A DNA stretch of 64,000 nt from JBBRBB01 sp038206235 (lineage in GTDB: Bacteria; Bacteroidota; Bacteroidia; Chitinophagales; Chitinophagaceae), in contig JBBRBB010000023.1 in the NCBI GenBank assembly GCA_038206235.1, positions 1-64,000 on the forward strand, in the 5' to 3' direction. Below the pieces are notes generated by a model. The model did no database searches. It saw only the letters and a program-made list of their open reading frames with translations, and had not been told where the DNA came from. Positions 8,259-16,695 of the stretch are shown here, in pieces; position 1 is the first letter of the stretch; every line of letters starts with the position of its first letter. The translations under genes and the position numbers were made by a program.

Positions 8259-10046
8259 ATGAAACACATTACTCTTCTCTCTTTTTTTTACCTCCTGCTT
8301 GTTTTAAATTCCGCTGCACAGCAAAATATAAATTCAAAAGCCCAGCCGGGAACATTAGATTCAACTTTTGGAAATAATGGAATAGCAATAACTACTTATT
8401 CTGAAGGTTATACCCGCTTTATTAAGGAGGTCATCCAAAATGATGGAAAAATTTTGGTGCTGGGATTTTTAAACGCCGGTGGTTGGGGAGATATACTTAT
8501 AAGATATCTGCCTGATGGTAATATAGACTCTTCTTTTGGAGAAAATGGACGTGCAATTGTGGGTAGCAATGGTCAGAATGACTTAAAAATACAATCCGAT
8601 GATAAGATAGTAGTAGTTGGAGGTATTTATCATATTACCTTATTTCGTTTTCTTACCAACGGTCAACCTGATTCTTCATTCGGCACGAATGGCATGACTA
8701 TAAGTAATTTTGGTGGTTTTGGAGATTTTGCCACAGCTGTAGCTATTCAACCTGATGATAAAATTGTAATTACAGGCAATTATGCTGCTACTCAAATATC
8801 TGGTAATAGTGCATTTGTTGCCCGTTACAATACCGATGGTAGCCTCGATGAAACTTTTGGTGAAACGGGAAAAACAATAATTAGCTCAGAATTATCAGAT
8901 GTCCATAGTATTGCATTACACAAAGATGGTAAAATTGTAATAGGTGGAAATAATGGGTTGGGCAATGCTTCAGCCGAGCAATTTTTTCTTGCCTGCTTTA
9001 ATCCGGATGGGCAATTAGATGAAACATTTGGAAATGCCGGAATTGTATTCACTGATTTTGATAACAATGGTGAATTTATTCAAAGCATAGCCTTGCAACC
9101 TGATGGCAAAATTATAGCAGCAGGTGCAGGCAATGCGTTTGGTAATGGACTGCAATCTTACATGGCTGTTGCCCGCTATAATACAGATGGCACACTTGAT
9201 GAAACATTTGTAAATAATGGAAAAGCAAAAATAATATTTAGTGCTCCGTCGCAGGCAAATAGTGTAGCATTACAACAAAACGGTAAAATAGTAATTGCAG
9301 GCTGGTCATCAAATAATGACGGAAATTTTGCAGTTGCACGTCTTTTAAATAATGGTGTTTTAGATTCTTCTTTTGCAATCAACGGTGAAACCATTCTTGA
9401 TTTAGGCGCATTGAATGAACAATATCTATCCGTTGCCATTCAAAATGACGGAAAAATAGTTGCAGGCGGTGAGCAGGCTGCTAATTTAATACTTGCCCGC
9501 TACTATGGCGACCCTGTTCACCAATCCTTAATCACCCGCATAAAAAGATGGATAAGAAATCATATTCTGCACTTCCAGGATATGCAGCCAAGCAAAACTG
9601 CTTATTATGTAATTGAGAGGAGCAGTAACAGCACAAGCAACTTTAAAGAAATTGCAAGAGTAAGTTCTAACAACAGAATACAGGATTATAGTTATGCTGA
9701 TAACACTTTTTCAGCGGGAATTAACTATTATCGTATTAAAGCTGTAGATAATAATGGCGGCGTTACTTATTCAGATATAATCAGTGAAACAGATAACAAT
9801 GCTTCGGCTTCTTCATTTAGCATCTATCCTAATCCTGTAAAAGATGTGTTGCATGTAAGTGGCTTAAATGCAACGGTGAATTATGAATTAAGAATTATGA
9901 ATGCGAATAGTAATGTAATGCGTAAAACATCAGTTCAAAATGCTTCTGTTTATAACTGGAATTTGAACGGCCTAAAAGCAGGCGTGTATTATTTGAATAT
10001 TCAATCAAAAGAAAAAAATGAAACACACAGGTTTGTGAAGGAGTAA
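8259..10046 (+). CDS. secreted delta-60 repeat protein with T9SS type-A sorting domain
   Basis: A 595-aa secreted protein. It has a signal peptide (residues 1-21, ending SAAQ), then seven repeats of about 55 aa, each with D-[ST/E]-[ST]-F-x-x-x-G and D/N-G/D-K-I-[VIL] words. These are delta-60 repeats, expected to fold as a beta-propeller. After about residue 425 comes a Fn3-like segment (AYYVIERSS...NYYRIKAVDNNGGVTYS). The last ~80 residues are a type-A T9SS sorting domain starting IYPNPVKDVLHVSG, with the GVYYLNIQ strand near the end. It is therefore probably exported across the outer membrane and surface-attached or released. No catalytic motif is visible; an adhesive or binding role is a guess. 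Confidence 0.88.
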   Translation: MKHITLLSFFYLLLVLNSAAQQNINSKAQPGTLDSTFGNNGIAITTYSEGYTRFIKEVIQNDGKILVLGFLNAGGWGDILIRYLPDGNIDSSFGENGRAIVGSNGQNDLKIQSDDKIVVVGGIYHITLFRFLTNGQPDSSFGTNGMTISNFGGFGDFATAVAIQPDDKIVITGNYAATQISGNSAFVARYNTDGSLDETFGETGKTIISSELSDVHSIALHKDGKIVIGGNNGLGNASAEQFFLACFNPDGQLDETFGNAGIVFTDFDNNGEFIQSIALQPDGKIIAAGAGNAFGNGLQSYMAVARYNTDGTLDETFVNNGKAKIIFSAPSQANSVALQQNGKIVIAGWSSNNDGNFAVARLLNNGVLDSSFAINGETILDLGALNEQYLSVAIQNDGKIVAGGEQAANLILARYYGDPVHQSLITRIKRWIRNHILHFQDMQPSKTAYYVIERSSNSTSNFKEIARVSSNNRIQDYSYADNTFSAGINYYRIKAVDNNGGVTYSDIISETDNNASASSFSIYPNPVKDVLHVSGLNATVNYELRIMNANSNVMRKTSVQNASVYNWNLNGLKAGVYYLNIQSKEKNETHRFVKE

Positions 10047-10145
10047 AGGGTTAATGAAGAATTGATAATGGATATGGAGAATGAAAGTCAAAACCTTAAC
10101 GCTTTTTTTAAGTACATATAAACACGGTAAGGTTAGATTTGCAAC

Positions 10146-11417
10146 ATGAAGTCGGCATTACTTATTTCAATTTTTTTTATTTCTTCAATACATATTTTTT
10201 CGCAGGATATTACAGGAATTTGGCGCGGTCAGTTTTATTCGGGCTATGGATTTTTCCAGGAGCAATATAAATATGAAGTGCAAATAAATCAATTAACAAA
10301 TAAATCTTTGCAGGGTGTAACTTATTCTTACAGAACAACGGTATTTTACGGTAAGGCAACTCTCACAGGCATTTATTTTTCCGAAACAAAAACCATTCAG
10401 TTTAAAGAAGTAAAATTGGTAGAATTAAAAATTGCCGATTACAGCGAACCCTGTTTAATGGAGTGTACACTTGAATATTCTAAAACAGATGGAACAGAAT
10501 ATTTAAAAGGAACGTTTACCAGCATTAATGCAAACACAAAAAAAAATTGCGGAGGCGGAACTGTTTATCTTGAGCGTGTGGCTGAATCTGATTTTGAAAA
10601 AGAAGATTTTTTAACTGATAAAAAGCCAGACCCTAAATTTAAAATTCCGGATGCAAATAAAAATTCTGCTGCACCGAAAATTACAAATGCCGCTGCAAAA
10701 AATAAGGAGAATATAAAACGGCTGCAAACTGTTTTAGGTGTTGCTCCGGATGGCATTGCAGGCCCTAAAACAATTGGCGCATTAAAATCGAAAGTCCCGG
10801 GTTTTACGGGTTCTCTCAATCCGAATGATTCTGTTCAAATAAATAAATTAATAGCGCAAATAAAAAAGAGCAATACAAACACAACCACAAAAAAACCTGT
10901 AACGCCGCCCACGGTAAAAAAGAAAATTTCGCCGCCGCCGGTTACAAAAAAAACAACAATTATAACAGGAAAAGATTCGGTGGTAACAATCACTGAGGCA
11001 AAGCCATCAATACCTAACGCAGCAACAAAAAATATTCCTCAAAAGCAAATACCGGTACCTGATGTAATTAAGAGCCGGGAAAACAGTTTGGTAAAAACAA
11101 TTACTACTAATACGCCGGATATAAGAATTCAGTTGTACGACAATGGGCAGATTGATGGAGATACCATTACAGTATATCACAATAATGAAGTTATTGCATA
11201 CAAAAAACGCTTAACAGGTGATCCAATTACCATAAACATACAGGCAGATGAAATTCATACGCATCATGAATTTGTGATGGTAGCTGATAATCTTGGCTCT
11301 ATTCCACCCAACACTGCTTTAATGGTAATTTTTGCAGGAGGCAAGCGTTATGAGCTTTTTATTTCATCAGACAATAAAAAAAATGCGAAAGTGATAATCA
11401 ATTATCAGCCTGGGTGA
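10146..11417 (+). CDS. exported protein with short peptidoglycan-binding-like motif
   Basis: A 423-aa protein with signal peptide (1-20, ending IFSQ). Residues 21-140 form a beta-rich N-terminal domain with GIWRGQFYSG at its start. Residues 180-212 (NIKRLQTVLGVAPDGIAGP and following) match the PG_binding_1 pattern of LQxxLGxxxDGixGpkT, in shortened form. A Thr/Lys/Pro linker runs from about 228 to 300, and a C-terminal beta domain from 315 (IRIQLYDNGQIDGDTITVY...) to the end resembles domains seen in other Bacteroidota envelope proteins. It probably sits in the periplasm against the cell wall. No enzyme residues are recognised. It is convergent with the next gene, with a bidirectional terminator between them. 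Confidence 0.75.
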   Translation: MKSALLISIFFISSIHIFSQDITGIWRGQFYSGYGFFQEQYKYEVQINQLTNKSLQGVTYSYRTTVFYGKATLTGIYFSETKTIQFKEVKLVELKIADYSEPCLMECTLEYSKTDGTEYLKGTFTSINANTKKNCGGGTVYLERVAESDFEKEDFLTDKKPDPKFKIPDANKNSAAPKITNAAAKNKENIKRLQTVLGVAPDGIAGPKTIGALKSKVPGFTGSLNPNDSVQINKLIAQIKKSNTNTTTKKPVTPPTVKKKISPPPVTKKTTIITGKDSVVTITEAKPSIPNAATKNIPQKQIPVPDVIKSRENSLVKTITTNTPDIRIQLYDNGQIDGDTITVYHNNEVIAYKKRLTGDPITINIQADEIHTHHEFVMVADNLGSIPPNTALMVIFAGGKRYELFISSDNKKNAKVIINYQPG

Positions 11418-11458
11418 AAGGTTGATTGGTGATAAAGTTGAAAGGTTAATATGAAAAA

Positions 11459-11486
11459 AGCCCGCATGTAACTGCAGGGCTTTTTA
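11459..11486. terminator. bidirectional intrinsic terminator
   Basis: The stem AGCCC...GGGCT (11459-11463 / 11477-11481) extends through GCA/TGC with a bulge. TTTTT follows on plus and an A-run precedes it, giving T's on minus. It lies between convergent genes ending at 11417 and 11517. Confidence 0.8.
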
Positions 11487-11516
11487 CTTTTTACTTTTGA
11501 TTTACCGTTTGCCTCA

Positions 11517-13853
11517 TTACCTGTTGATAATAACTTTCTGCGTTACCATATTATTCATGTTTCCAATCTGCAGATAATAAATGCCTGGTTTAATGTGGCT
11601 AACATTTACCTGCATTGAATTAAGAGATTGAACATTTACATTAGAAACATTCCAGAATACACGCCCCTGTGCATCTTTTAGCCATGCTGAAACCATCTCA
11701 TTATTCTTTGTATCTATTTGAATGTGAAATTGTGTGCTGGCAGGGTTTGGAGAAACTGATATGCGATTACTTGCAAACGATGCTGCTGTTGTAAACATAT
11801 CAATAGGAGTGTAAGCGCTCAATACAAAGTTGCTGATTGTATCTGTTCCTACGCCTACTGCTACACGCCACTGGTATGTAGTGTTTGGCGTAAGACCTGT
11901 TAATCGCAGGCTGTCTTTATTTCCAAGAACAATTACAGATGTCCATGGTGTTGTGCCATTTACACGGTACTGAACCAAATAGCCATTAGCGCAATCTACT
12001 TTGCTATAAGCAACTGTTGCTCTCGTTGAAGTGATGTTTCTTTCAGAAGTGTTAGTAGTTGCCGGTGGCAGCAGGCTTACTGTGTTGCTTGTTCCGAAAG
12101 CAGTTCCTGTTGCCCCATCACCATAAGCTGTTGCATAATATTTACCCGGAGGAAGATTGCTTGCGGTAACACCGCCTGTTTGATTAGTAACATATGTGTT
12201 ATACAAAGTGCCGAAGCGGTAAAGCCGAACAGTGTACGGAGGTTTGCTTCCACCGCCCTGCATTTGCAACTGACCGCTTGTGCAGCCGCCGTTTGTAGCC
12301 TGCGTAATAGTTATGTTGGCAATGTTTACCTGGGTGAATGTATTACTGATTGAATATGCGCTAAAATGACTGTTATAATAAGTAAACACTCTTATATAAT
12401 AATAACCCTGTGTAAGATTGATTAAATCAATATTACCGCTCGTTGTAGTAAAATATTGGCTGAAGATAGGCGCTGCAGCGGTATCCCTATAAACCTGGAA
12501 CCAGGTGGGGGGCGTACTTCCATCACTTTTCCATGCTTCCTGGTTAAATACCAAAGTCATATTTCCTGTTCCGGTATAATTTATTTTCCATGTATCTACA
12601 GAATCCTTTGCATTGTTATAATAAAAGTTTACATGACCTGTTACAGTGCCATTTGCAGGAATGGTTTTAGCCTGAGAGTAAAATTTGTTAGGTTCCGTAT
12701 CATTGGCATAACTATAGGTTGTAAGGGTATTACTTAAAGTATAGGGTGCAAATTCAGAAGTATAATAAGTATTTACTCTTATATAATAAGTTCCCGCCTG
12801 CAATCCATCGGTATTGAATGTAACAGTTAATGCGCTGTATTGAGCATTTAACTGTGTAACCCCATCATTATCATAAAGGTAAGCCCACACATTTTGACCG
12901 TTATGTGAAGTGATGGTTAGGCTTATCATGCCATCTTGTGTCGTGGTAAGCTTATACCAGTCGGCACCATCTTTTAAAAGATTATAATAATAATTGATGT
13001 GCCCTGTGGTGCTGCTGTTCTGCGCCAGTGTTACAGCCTGTGCCTTTGTATCATTAGGCTCAGCATCGTTAGGCTGCGCAGGAACAAATAAACTATCTGC
13101 CAGCGTATATGGCGCAAATTCTGAAGAATAATAAGTATTTACCCTTATATAATATGTACCTGCAGCTAAACCATCTTGATTTACTACAACAGCTGAACCT
13201 GCAGTGTACCCGCTTGCAAGAAGTGTAGTACCATCATTATCATACAGGTAAGCCCATACGTTTTGCCCATTAGCTGAGGTCATTGTAAGGCGGAGGCGGC
13301 CATCTGCATTTGTGGTGACCTTATACCAATCCAATGTATCTTTTGCGTTATTATAGTAATAATTAATGTGCCCTGTTTTCGATCCATTCAATGGCAATAC
13401 TTTTGCAAGGCTTTTTGTACCGTTGGGTTCGGCGTCATTCGCTTGAGCAGGCGGCACAAGGGCATTTGAGATATTATAGCTTGATGTGTCTGAGCCGTAA
13501 TAACACACTACTTTAACGTAATAAGTTCCTGCTGCTAAGCCATCGGTACTTAATGTATAAATATTATTGGTGTATTGAGCGTTAAGCTGAGTAGTACCAT
13601 TATTATCATATAAATAAACCCAGGTGGGTGCACCGGTTATACCGCTCAGGGTAATATCTAACCTGCCATCGCCGGTTGTGGTTACCTTCCACCAGTCCTG
13701 ATCGCCTGCAGGATTAATTTTGCCGTTATTACTACCGTTTAAGGCGAGTGTGTTAGCTTGCGCCTTTGTATCGTTTGGTTCGCTTTCATTAGCAAAGGTT
13801 ACTTGCCATACCAAACACAACAAAGTAAGTAAAACAGGGTACTTAAGTTTCAT
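11517..13853 (-). CDS. T9SS cargo protein with four PPC-type domains and Fn3
   Basis: A 778-aa surface or secreted protein. The open frame extends upstream to 13994, but the start at 13853 gives a proper signal peptide (MKLKYPVLLTLLCLVWQVTFA), so I use it. Four tandem PPC-like (pre-peptidase C-terminal) beta-sandwich repeats each begin with a (N/S)(D/E)xEPN word and carry GxINYYYN, DWYKVTT and GTYYIRVxTYY motifs. A SprB/Ig-like segment (GGCTSGQLQMQGGG...) and a Fn3 domain follow, then a type-A T9SS sorting domain (SVSPNPASTQFHI...KPGIYYLQIG). The sorting domain closely matches that of the 14180 gene. No protease domain is present, so the PPC units probably act in binding. A palindromic operator lies upstream at 14073. 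Confidence 0.85.
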   Translation of the reverse strand: MKLKYPVLLTLLCLVWQVTFANESEPNDTKAQANTLALNGSNNGKINPAGDQDWWKVTTTGDGRLDITLSGITGAPTWVYLYDNNGTTQLNAQYTNNIYTLSTDGLAAGTYYVKVVCYYGSDTSSYNISNALVPPAQANDAEPNGTKSLAKVLPLNGSKTGHINYYYNNAKDTLDWYKVTTNADGRLRLTMTSANGQNVWAYLYDNDGTTLLASGYTAGSAVVVNQDGLAAGTYYIRVNTYYSSEFAPYTLADSLFVPAQPNDAEPNDTKAQAVTLAQNSSTTGHINYYYNLLKDGADWYKLTTTQDGMISLTITSHNGQNVWAYLYDNDGVTQLNAQYSALTVTFNTDGLQAGTYYIRVNTYYTSEFAPYTLSNTLTTYSYANDTEPNKFYSQAKTIPANGTVTGHVNFYYNNAKDSVDTWKINYTGTGNMTLVFNQEAWKSDGSTPPTWFQVYRDTAAAPIFSQYFTTTSGNIDLINLTQGYYYIRVFTYYNSHFSAYSISNTFTQVNIANITITQATNGGCTSGQLQMQGGGSKPPYTVRLYRFGTLYNTYVTNQTGGVTASNLPPGKYYATAYGDGATGTAFGTSNTVSLLPPATTNTSERNITSTRATVAYSKVDCANGYLVQYRVNGTTPWTSVIVLGNKDSLRLTGLTPNTTYQWRVAVGVGTDTISNFVLSAYTPIDMFTTAASFASNRISVSPNPASTQFHIQIDTKNNEMVSAWLKDAQGRVFWNVSNVNVQSLNSMQVNVSHIKPGIYYLQIGNMNNMVTQKVIINR

Positions 13854-14124
13854 GATTTTTTGTTTTAAATTGAAAAAATTTACGAATTTCCAGAATAAAA
13901 GATTAAAAACTATTTGGGGGGATTTGTAAACATATATAACGCTACGCAAATTGTCAAGTATTCTATAAAATTTTCTTTTTATTTGCCTAACCAAAATTCA
14001 TCTGCAAACTTCTTCTTGCACGGTATTTATGCATATAGCAATTCAAAATTGTAGTATTCTGTTCCTTAAAACAATAACTCATATGCGTTATTTTTAATAA
14101 TAATTTCATTCAACGCTTTTTTTT
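13854..14124. promoter_or_regulatory. upstream region of the PPC protein gene
   Basis: This 270-bp stretch between the PPC gene start and the terminator of the next gene is AT-rich. It contains the palindrome at 14073-14092 and a G-run near 13915-13921. No TAnnTTTG core element is convincing on the minus strand, so the promoter type is unclear. Confidence 0.4.
14073..14092. promoter_or_regulatory. 20-bp palindromic operator, copy 1
   Basis: AATAACTCATATGCGTTATT fits the palindrome AATAACnCAnnTGnGTTATT. It lies 220 bp upstream of the PPC gene start (79 bp from the longest open frame) and after the terminator of the preceding gene, so it belongs to the PPC gene's promoter region. It is one of four copies between 14.0 and 19.8 kb. 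Confidence 0.7.
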
Positions 14125-14169
14125 AAAATAAAGCCTTGCGCTTTTCCAAGCAGCAAGGCTTTATTTTTT
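14125..14169 (-). terminator. strong terminator of the 14180 gene
   Basis: The 15-bp perfect stem AAAATAAAGCCTTGC/GCAAGGCTTTATTTT (14125-14139 / 14153-14167) has a 13-nt loop and lies 13 bp past the stop codon. The stem end itself supplies T-rich RNA on either strand. Confidence 0.85.
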
Positions 14170-14179
14170 GCATGAAAAA

Positions 14180-15235
14180 TTATCTGCTGATAATAATTTT
14201 CTGAGTAACCGTACTATTCATATCGCCAACCTGCAAATAATAAATACCAGGTTTAAGTGAGCTAACATTTACATTCATTGAATTGAGCGATTGCGGACTA
14301 ACGTTTGAAACATGCCAGAATATATTTCCTGTGGCATTTTTCAGTGTTGCGGTAATTTTTTGATTCTTCACTGAAGTGATATGAATTTTAAATTGTGTTG
14401 ATGCGGGATTAGGTGAAATAATAACTGCAGTAATTCCCTCATCTAACATATGGCTGTAATTTTGCTGCAGCTGAATAACCTGCGAAGGCTTAATAACGAA
14501 TTCCTTAAACACTCTCTTGTTATTGCTTTGCGGAGACGATGGGGAGGGTGTGGTGAAATTTGGACCATTTGCCATTTTTGAAATTTCATTTGTTTTACAT
14601 GCAAACACTGTACGCCACTGGTAAGTTGTAGAAGAATTTAAGCCAGCTACATAATAAAAAATATTATAAGGAGTTGTAAAGTCAATGTTTGTCCAGGTAG
14701 ATGATGTTGTAGGCTTATACTGAATGCGACCGGCTTTGGCACTATCCCACCCCGGAATATGATCGGGCACAACATAGAGCAAAACATCTGAGGAACCCGG
14801 GGGATACAGTGAGAGCGGACCCGGATAATCACAGCCCGTAATTGCCTCAGTAATTGGAACGAAAGAATTTCCGTTAGTCCATGCAGAATAAACAGGGCTC
14901 CCGTTGGGCGCATACATAATCATTCTAACCCGCCATGTATAAGGCTGACCTACAGTAAGCGACCAGGGCACAAAACCGCCCCAAATAGCATTCGAGCCAT
15001 TTTGATTTGTTGAATCGAATGTGTAGGAAATCCATGAACCTGCACTAACCTGTTTCCACTGAAGTTGCCATCCATAAATCGAATCACAAACAGGATTATC
15101 AATTTCAAAAGCAATTTCAAAGCCGGCACTTGTGTAGTGCGCAGCATTTAAGTAATGCGGTGGTACAGGACATTGGGCATTGCTGATTTGGAATAAGCTC
15201 AACAAAATAAGCAGGAGTAAAATTGTCTTTTTCAT
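14180..15235 (-). CDS. T9SS cargo protein with Fn3-like domains
   Basis: A 351-aa secreted protein. The signal peptide is residues 1-20 (ending ISNAQ). Two Fn3-like stretches follow, with WQLQWKQVSAGSWISY and GRIQYKPTTSSTWTNI...TYQWRTVF motifs. After a short linker (about 245-265), the type-A T9SS sorting domain reads ISPNPASTQFKIHI...LKPGIYYLQVG and ends TQKIIISR. The sorting domain and its SLNSMNVNVS strand are near-copies of those in the 11517 gene, so the two are likely duplicates that diverged in their passenger part. Function is probably adhesion or glycan binding; no catalytic motif is seen. A palindromic operator lies 120 bp upstream. Confidence 0.85.
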   Translation of the reverse strand: MKKTILLLLILLSLFQISNAQCPVPPHYLNAAHYTSAGFEIAFEIDNPVCDSIYGWQLQWKQVSAGSWISYTFDSTNQNGSNAIWGGFVPWSLTVGQPYTWRVRMIMYAPNGSPVYSAWTNGNSFVPITEAITGCDYPGPLSLYPPGSSDVLLYVVPDHIPGWDSAKAGRIQYKPTTSSTWTNIDFTTPYNIFYYVAGLNSSTTYQWRTVFACKTNEISKMANGPNFTTPSPSSPQSNNKRVFKEFVIKPSQVIQLQQNYSHMLDEGITAVIISPNPASTQFKIHITSVKNQKITATLKNATGNIFWHVSNVSPQSLNSMNVNVSSLKPGIYYLQVGDMNSTVTQKIIISR

Positions 15236-15354
15236 AATTACAATGTTTTTTAATGTGAAAAATTGCTTATAAAGGATATAAGCAGTTTGGTACTAATTGA
15301 TTTTATATCTGAATTTAACCTGCCTCTAAACTATCACAACTGTTACACGAACAC

Positions 15355-15374
15355 AATAACTCATTTGCGTTATT
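15355..15374. promoter_or_regulatory. 20-bp palindromic operator, copy 2
   Basis: AATAACTCATTTGCGTTATT lies 120 bp before the 15235 start and 45 bp after the stop of the 15419 gene, within the only upstream region available to the T9SS gene. Confidence 0.72.
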
Positions 15375-15418
15375 TTAAGCAGAGTCTCAACTCTCTGCCT
15401 TGAAACGGACGAAGCGAG

Positions 15419-16534
15419 TTATTTTTTTTCTAATGTTTTCCAGTTGCCGTTCAATTCTGTATTAGGATCATAGCCCTGTGTATTGCTAAGCAGGTATTCA
15501 CCCCTGTCATTTACCCATGCATTTTGGTAGCCTGAGGGTAACTGTATTTGTGCATCACCATCACCGTATCTGTCTACGCCCCGCATGTAATCGCTGAACT
15601 GGTTGTTGGTATGCTCAGAAGCTTGCTGACTTTGCCGGTAACTTGCATCAATGTTCGCAATCATCTGGTCGTTAGTTTCGCTGATGATGCGGCTTATTTG
15701 CCCTGCCTGGTAAATTTGCTGATATACCTGGTTTGATAAAAGTTGAATTACCTGCACCAGCTTGTTATAAAAAGGCAGGGTTAATCTTGCGGAAGATTCT
15801 GCTGTTAATGCAACCTTTCTGCATTCTTCTAATTTTCCTTTGGGCGCTTTGCAGGAATATAAGCTGCTTGCACCCCAGATTATGCTCTCCATATTGCCCA
15901 TAGCGGATGGTGTTTGCATATCGGTTATATCAAGTTGCCCGTAAAATTCTTCTTCAAATGTTTGATTGTTTTCTTCATACTCCATTCTTACAAAACCTGC
16001 CTGCGAGGATGCAATAGCCTGTGAGCCTTGCTGGTAGCTGCTTTGGGGCTTGTTATTGGAAACAATCTTTTGTTCTGTATAGCGGATATTCAATCCTTTG
16101 CGTTCGCTTGTAATTAAATCTTTTAAACCTGTAAGAATATCGGAAGGTGGTCCGTATCCATTTGTTCCTGAAGGTCCTGTGTACCAGGATGCTCTTACAT
16201 CAGGATAAGATTGAATGGTCATGCTGCCATCACCACTTTTAAGAATTCCTTTGTAACGGATAGGAACCGTTGGGTCACGATACTCCCAATATAAGCGGTC
16301 TTGTACTTTCCAGTCAGCAGGTAAAAGATAGGTTGATGCAACCATTTGCGTACCCTCCTCATCTTTTACTTCATGTTTAATAAATTTCATTACATCAGCT
16401 TTCGCAGAATTCATTTTCTTATCTGATGCTTTTTGTGTTGATTGATTTTTTTCATAAGTCTTTGATGCAGGTGATTGCCCACATGCGGAAAGCATTACAA
16501 ATACAGAGCAAACCGGAAATAAAAATTGCTTCAT
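15419..16534 (-). CDS. putative lipoprotein of unknown function
   Basis: A 371-aa protein. The frame is open to 16606, but the start at 16534 gives a lipoprotein signal peptide (MKQFLFPVCSVFVMLSACGQ), with lipobox LSAC and Cys18, so I choose it. A Ser/Lys/Gln-rich tether follows. The mature part has a compact first half (KHEVKDEEGTQMVASTYLLPADWKVQDRLYW...) and a long helical, Gln-rich second half (about 250-330: YQQIYQAGQISRIISETNDQMI...). It ends in a WVNDRGEYLLSNTQGYDPN segment. I do not recognise the family. It is divergent from the sensor gene at 16696 and shares with it a 161-bp control region holding operator copy 3, 121 bp from this start. Confidence 0.7.
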   Translation of the reverse strand: MKQFLFPVCSVFVMLSACGQSPASKTYEKNQSTQKASDKKMNSAKADVMKFIKHEVKDEEGTQMVASTYLLPADWKVQDRLYWEYRDPTVPIRYKGILKSGDGSMTIQSYPDVRASWYTGPSGTNGYGPPSDILTGLKDLITSERKGLNIRYTEQKIVSNNKPQSSYQQGSQAIASSQAGFVRMEYEENNQTFEEEFYGQLDITDMQTPSAMGNMESIIWGASSLYSCKAPKGKLEECRKVALTAESSARLTLPFYNKLVQVIQLLSNQVYQQIYQAGQISRIISETNDQMIANIDASYRQSQQASEHTNNQFSDYMRGVDRYGDGDAQIQLPSGYQNAWVNDRGEYLLSNTQGYDPNTELNGNWKTLEKK

Positions 16535-16654
16535 TGTCTTTATTATTAAAAAAATTACAAAAACTACTTCTAAGTATAAAAGGGAAATCTTTATACAGAA
16601 AATCAATTACGGTTTAATAACAACCCAAAGCTGGTGTAATTAGTTATTTGAAAC

Positions 16655-16674
16655 AATAACTCAAATGTGTTATT
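16655..16674. promoter_or_regulatory. 20-bp palindromic operator, copy 3
   Basis: AATAACTCAAATGTGTTATT lies in the divergent region: 21 bp before the sensor ATG and 121 bp before the lipoprotein start. A further GTTATT half-site sits just to its left (16643-16648) in inverted orientation. The closeness to the sensor start suggests overlap with its promoter or leader, for example autoregulation. Confidence 0.75.
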
Positions 16675-16695
16675 TTTAGAGAGCAATATTTAACC

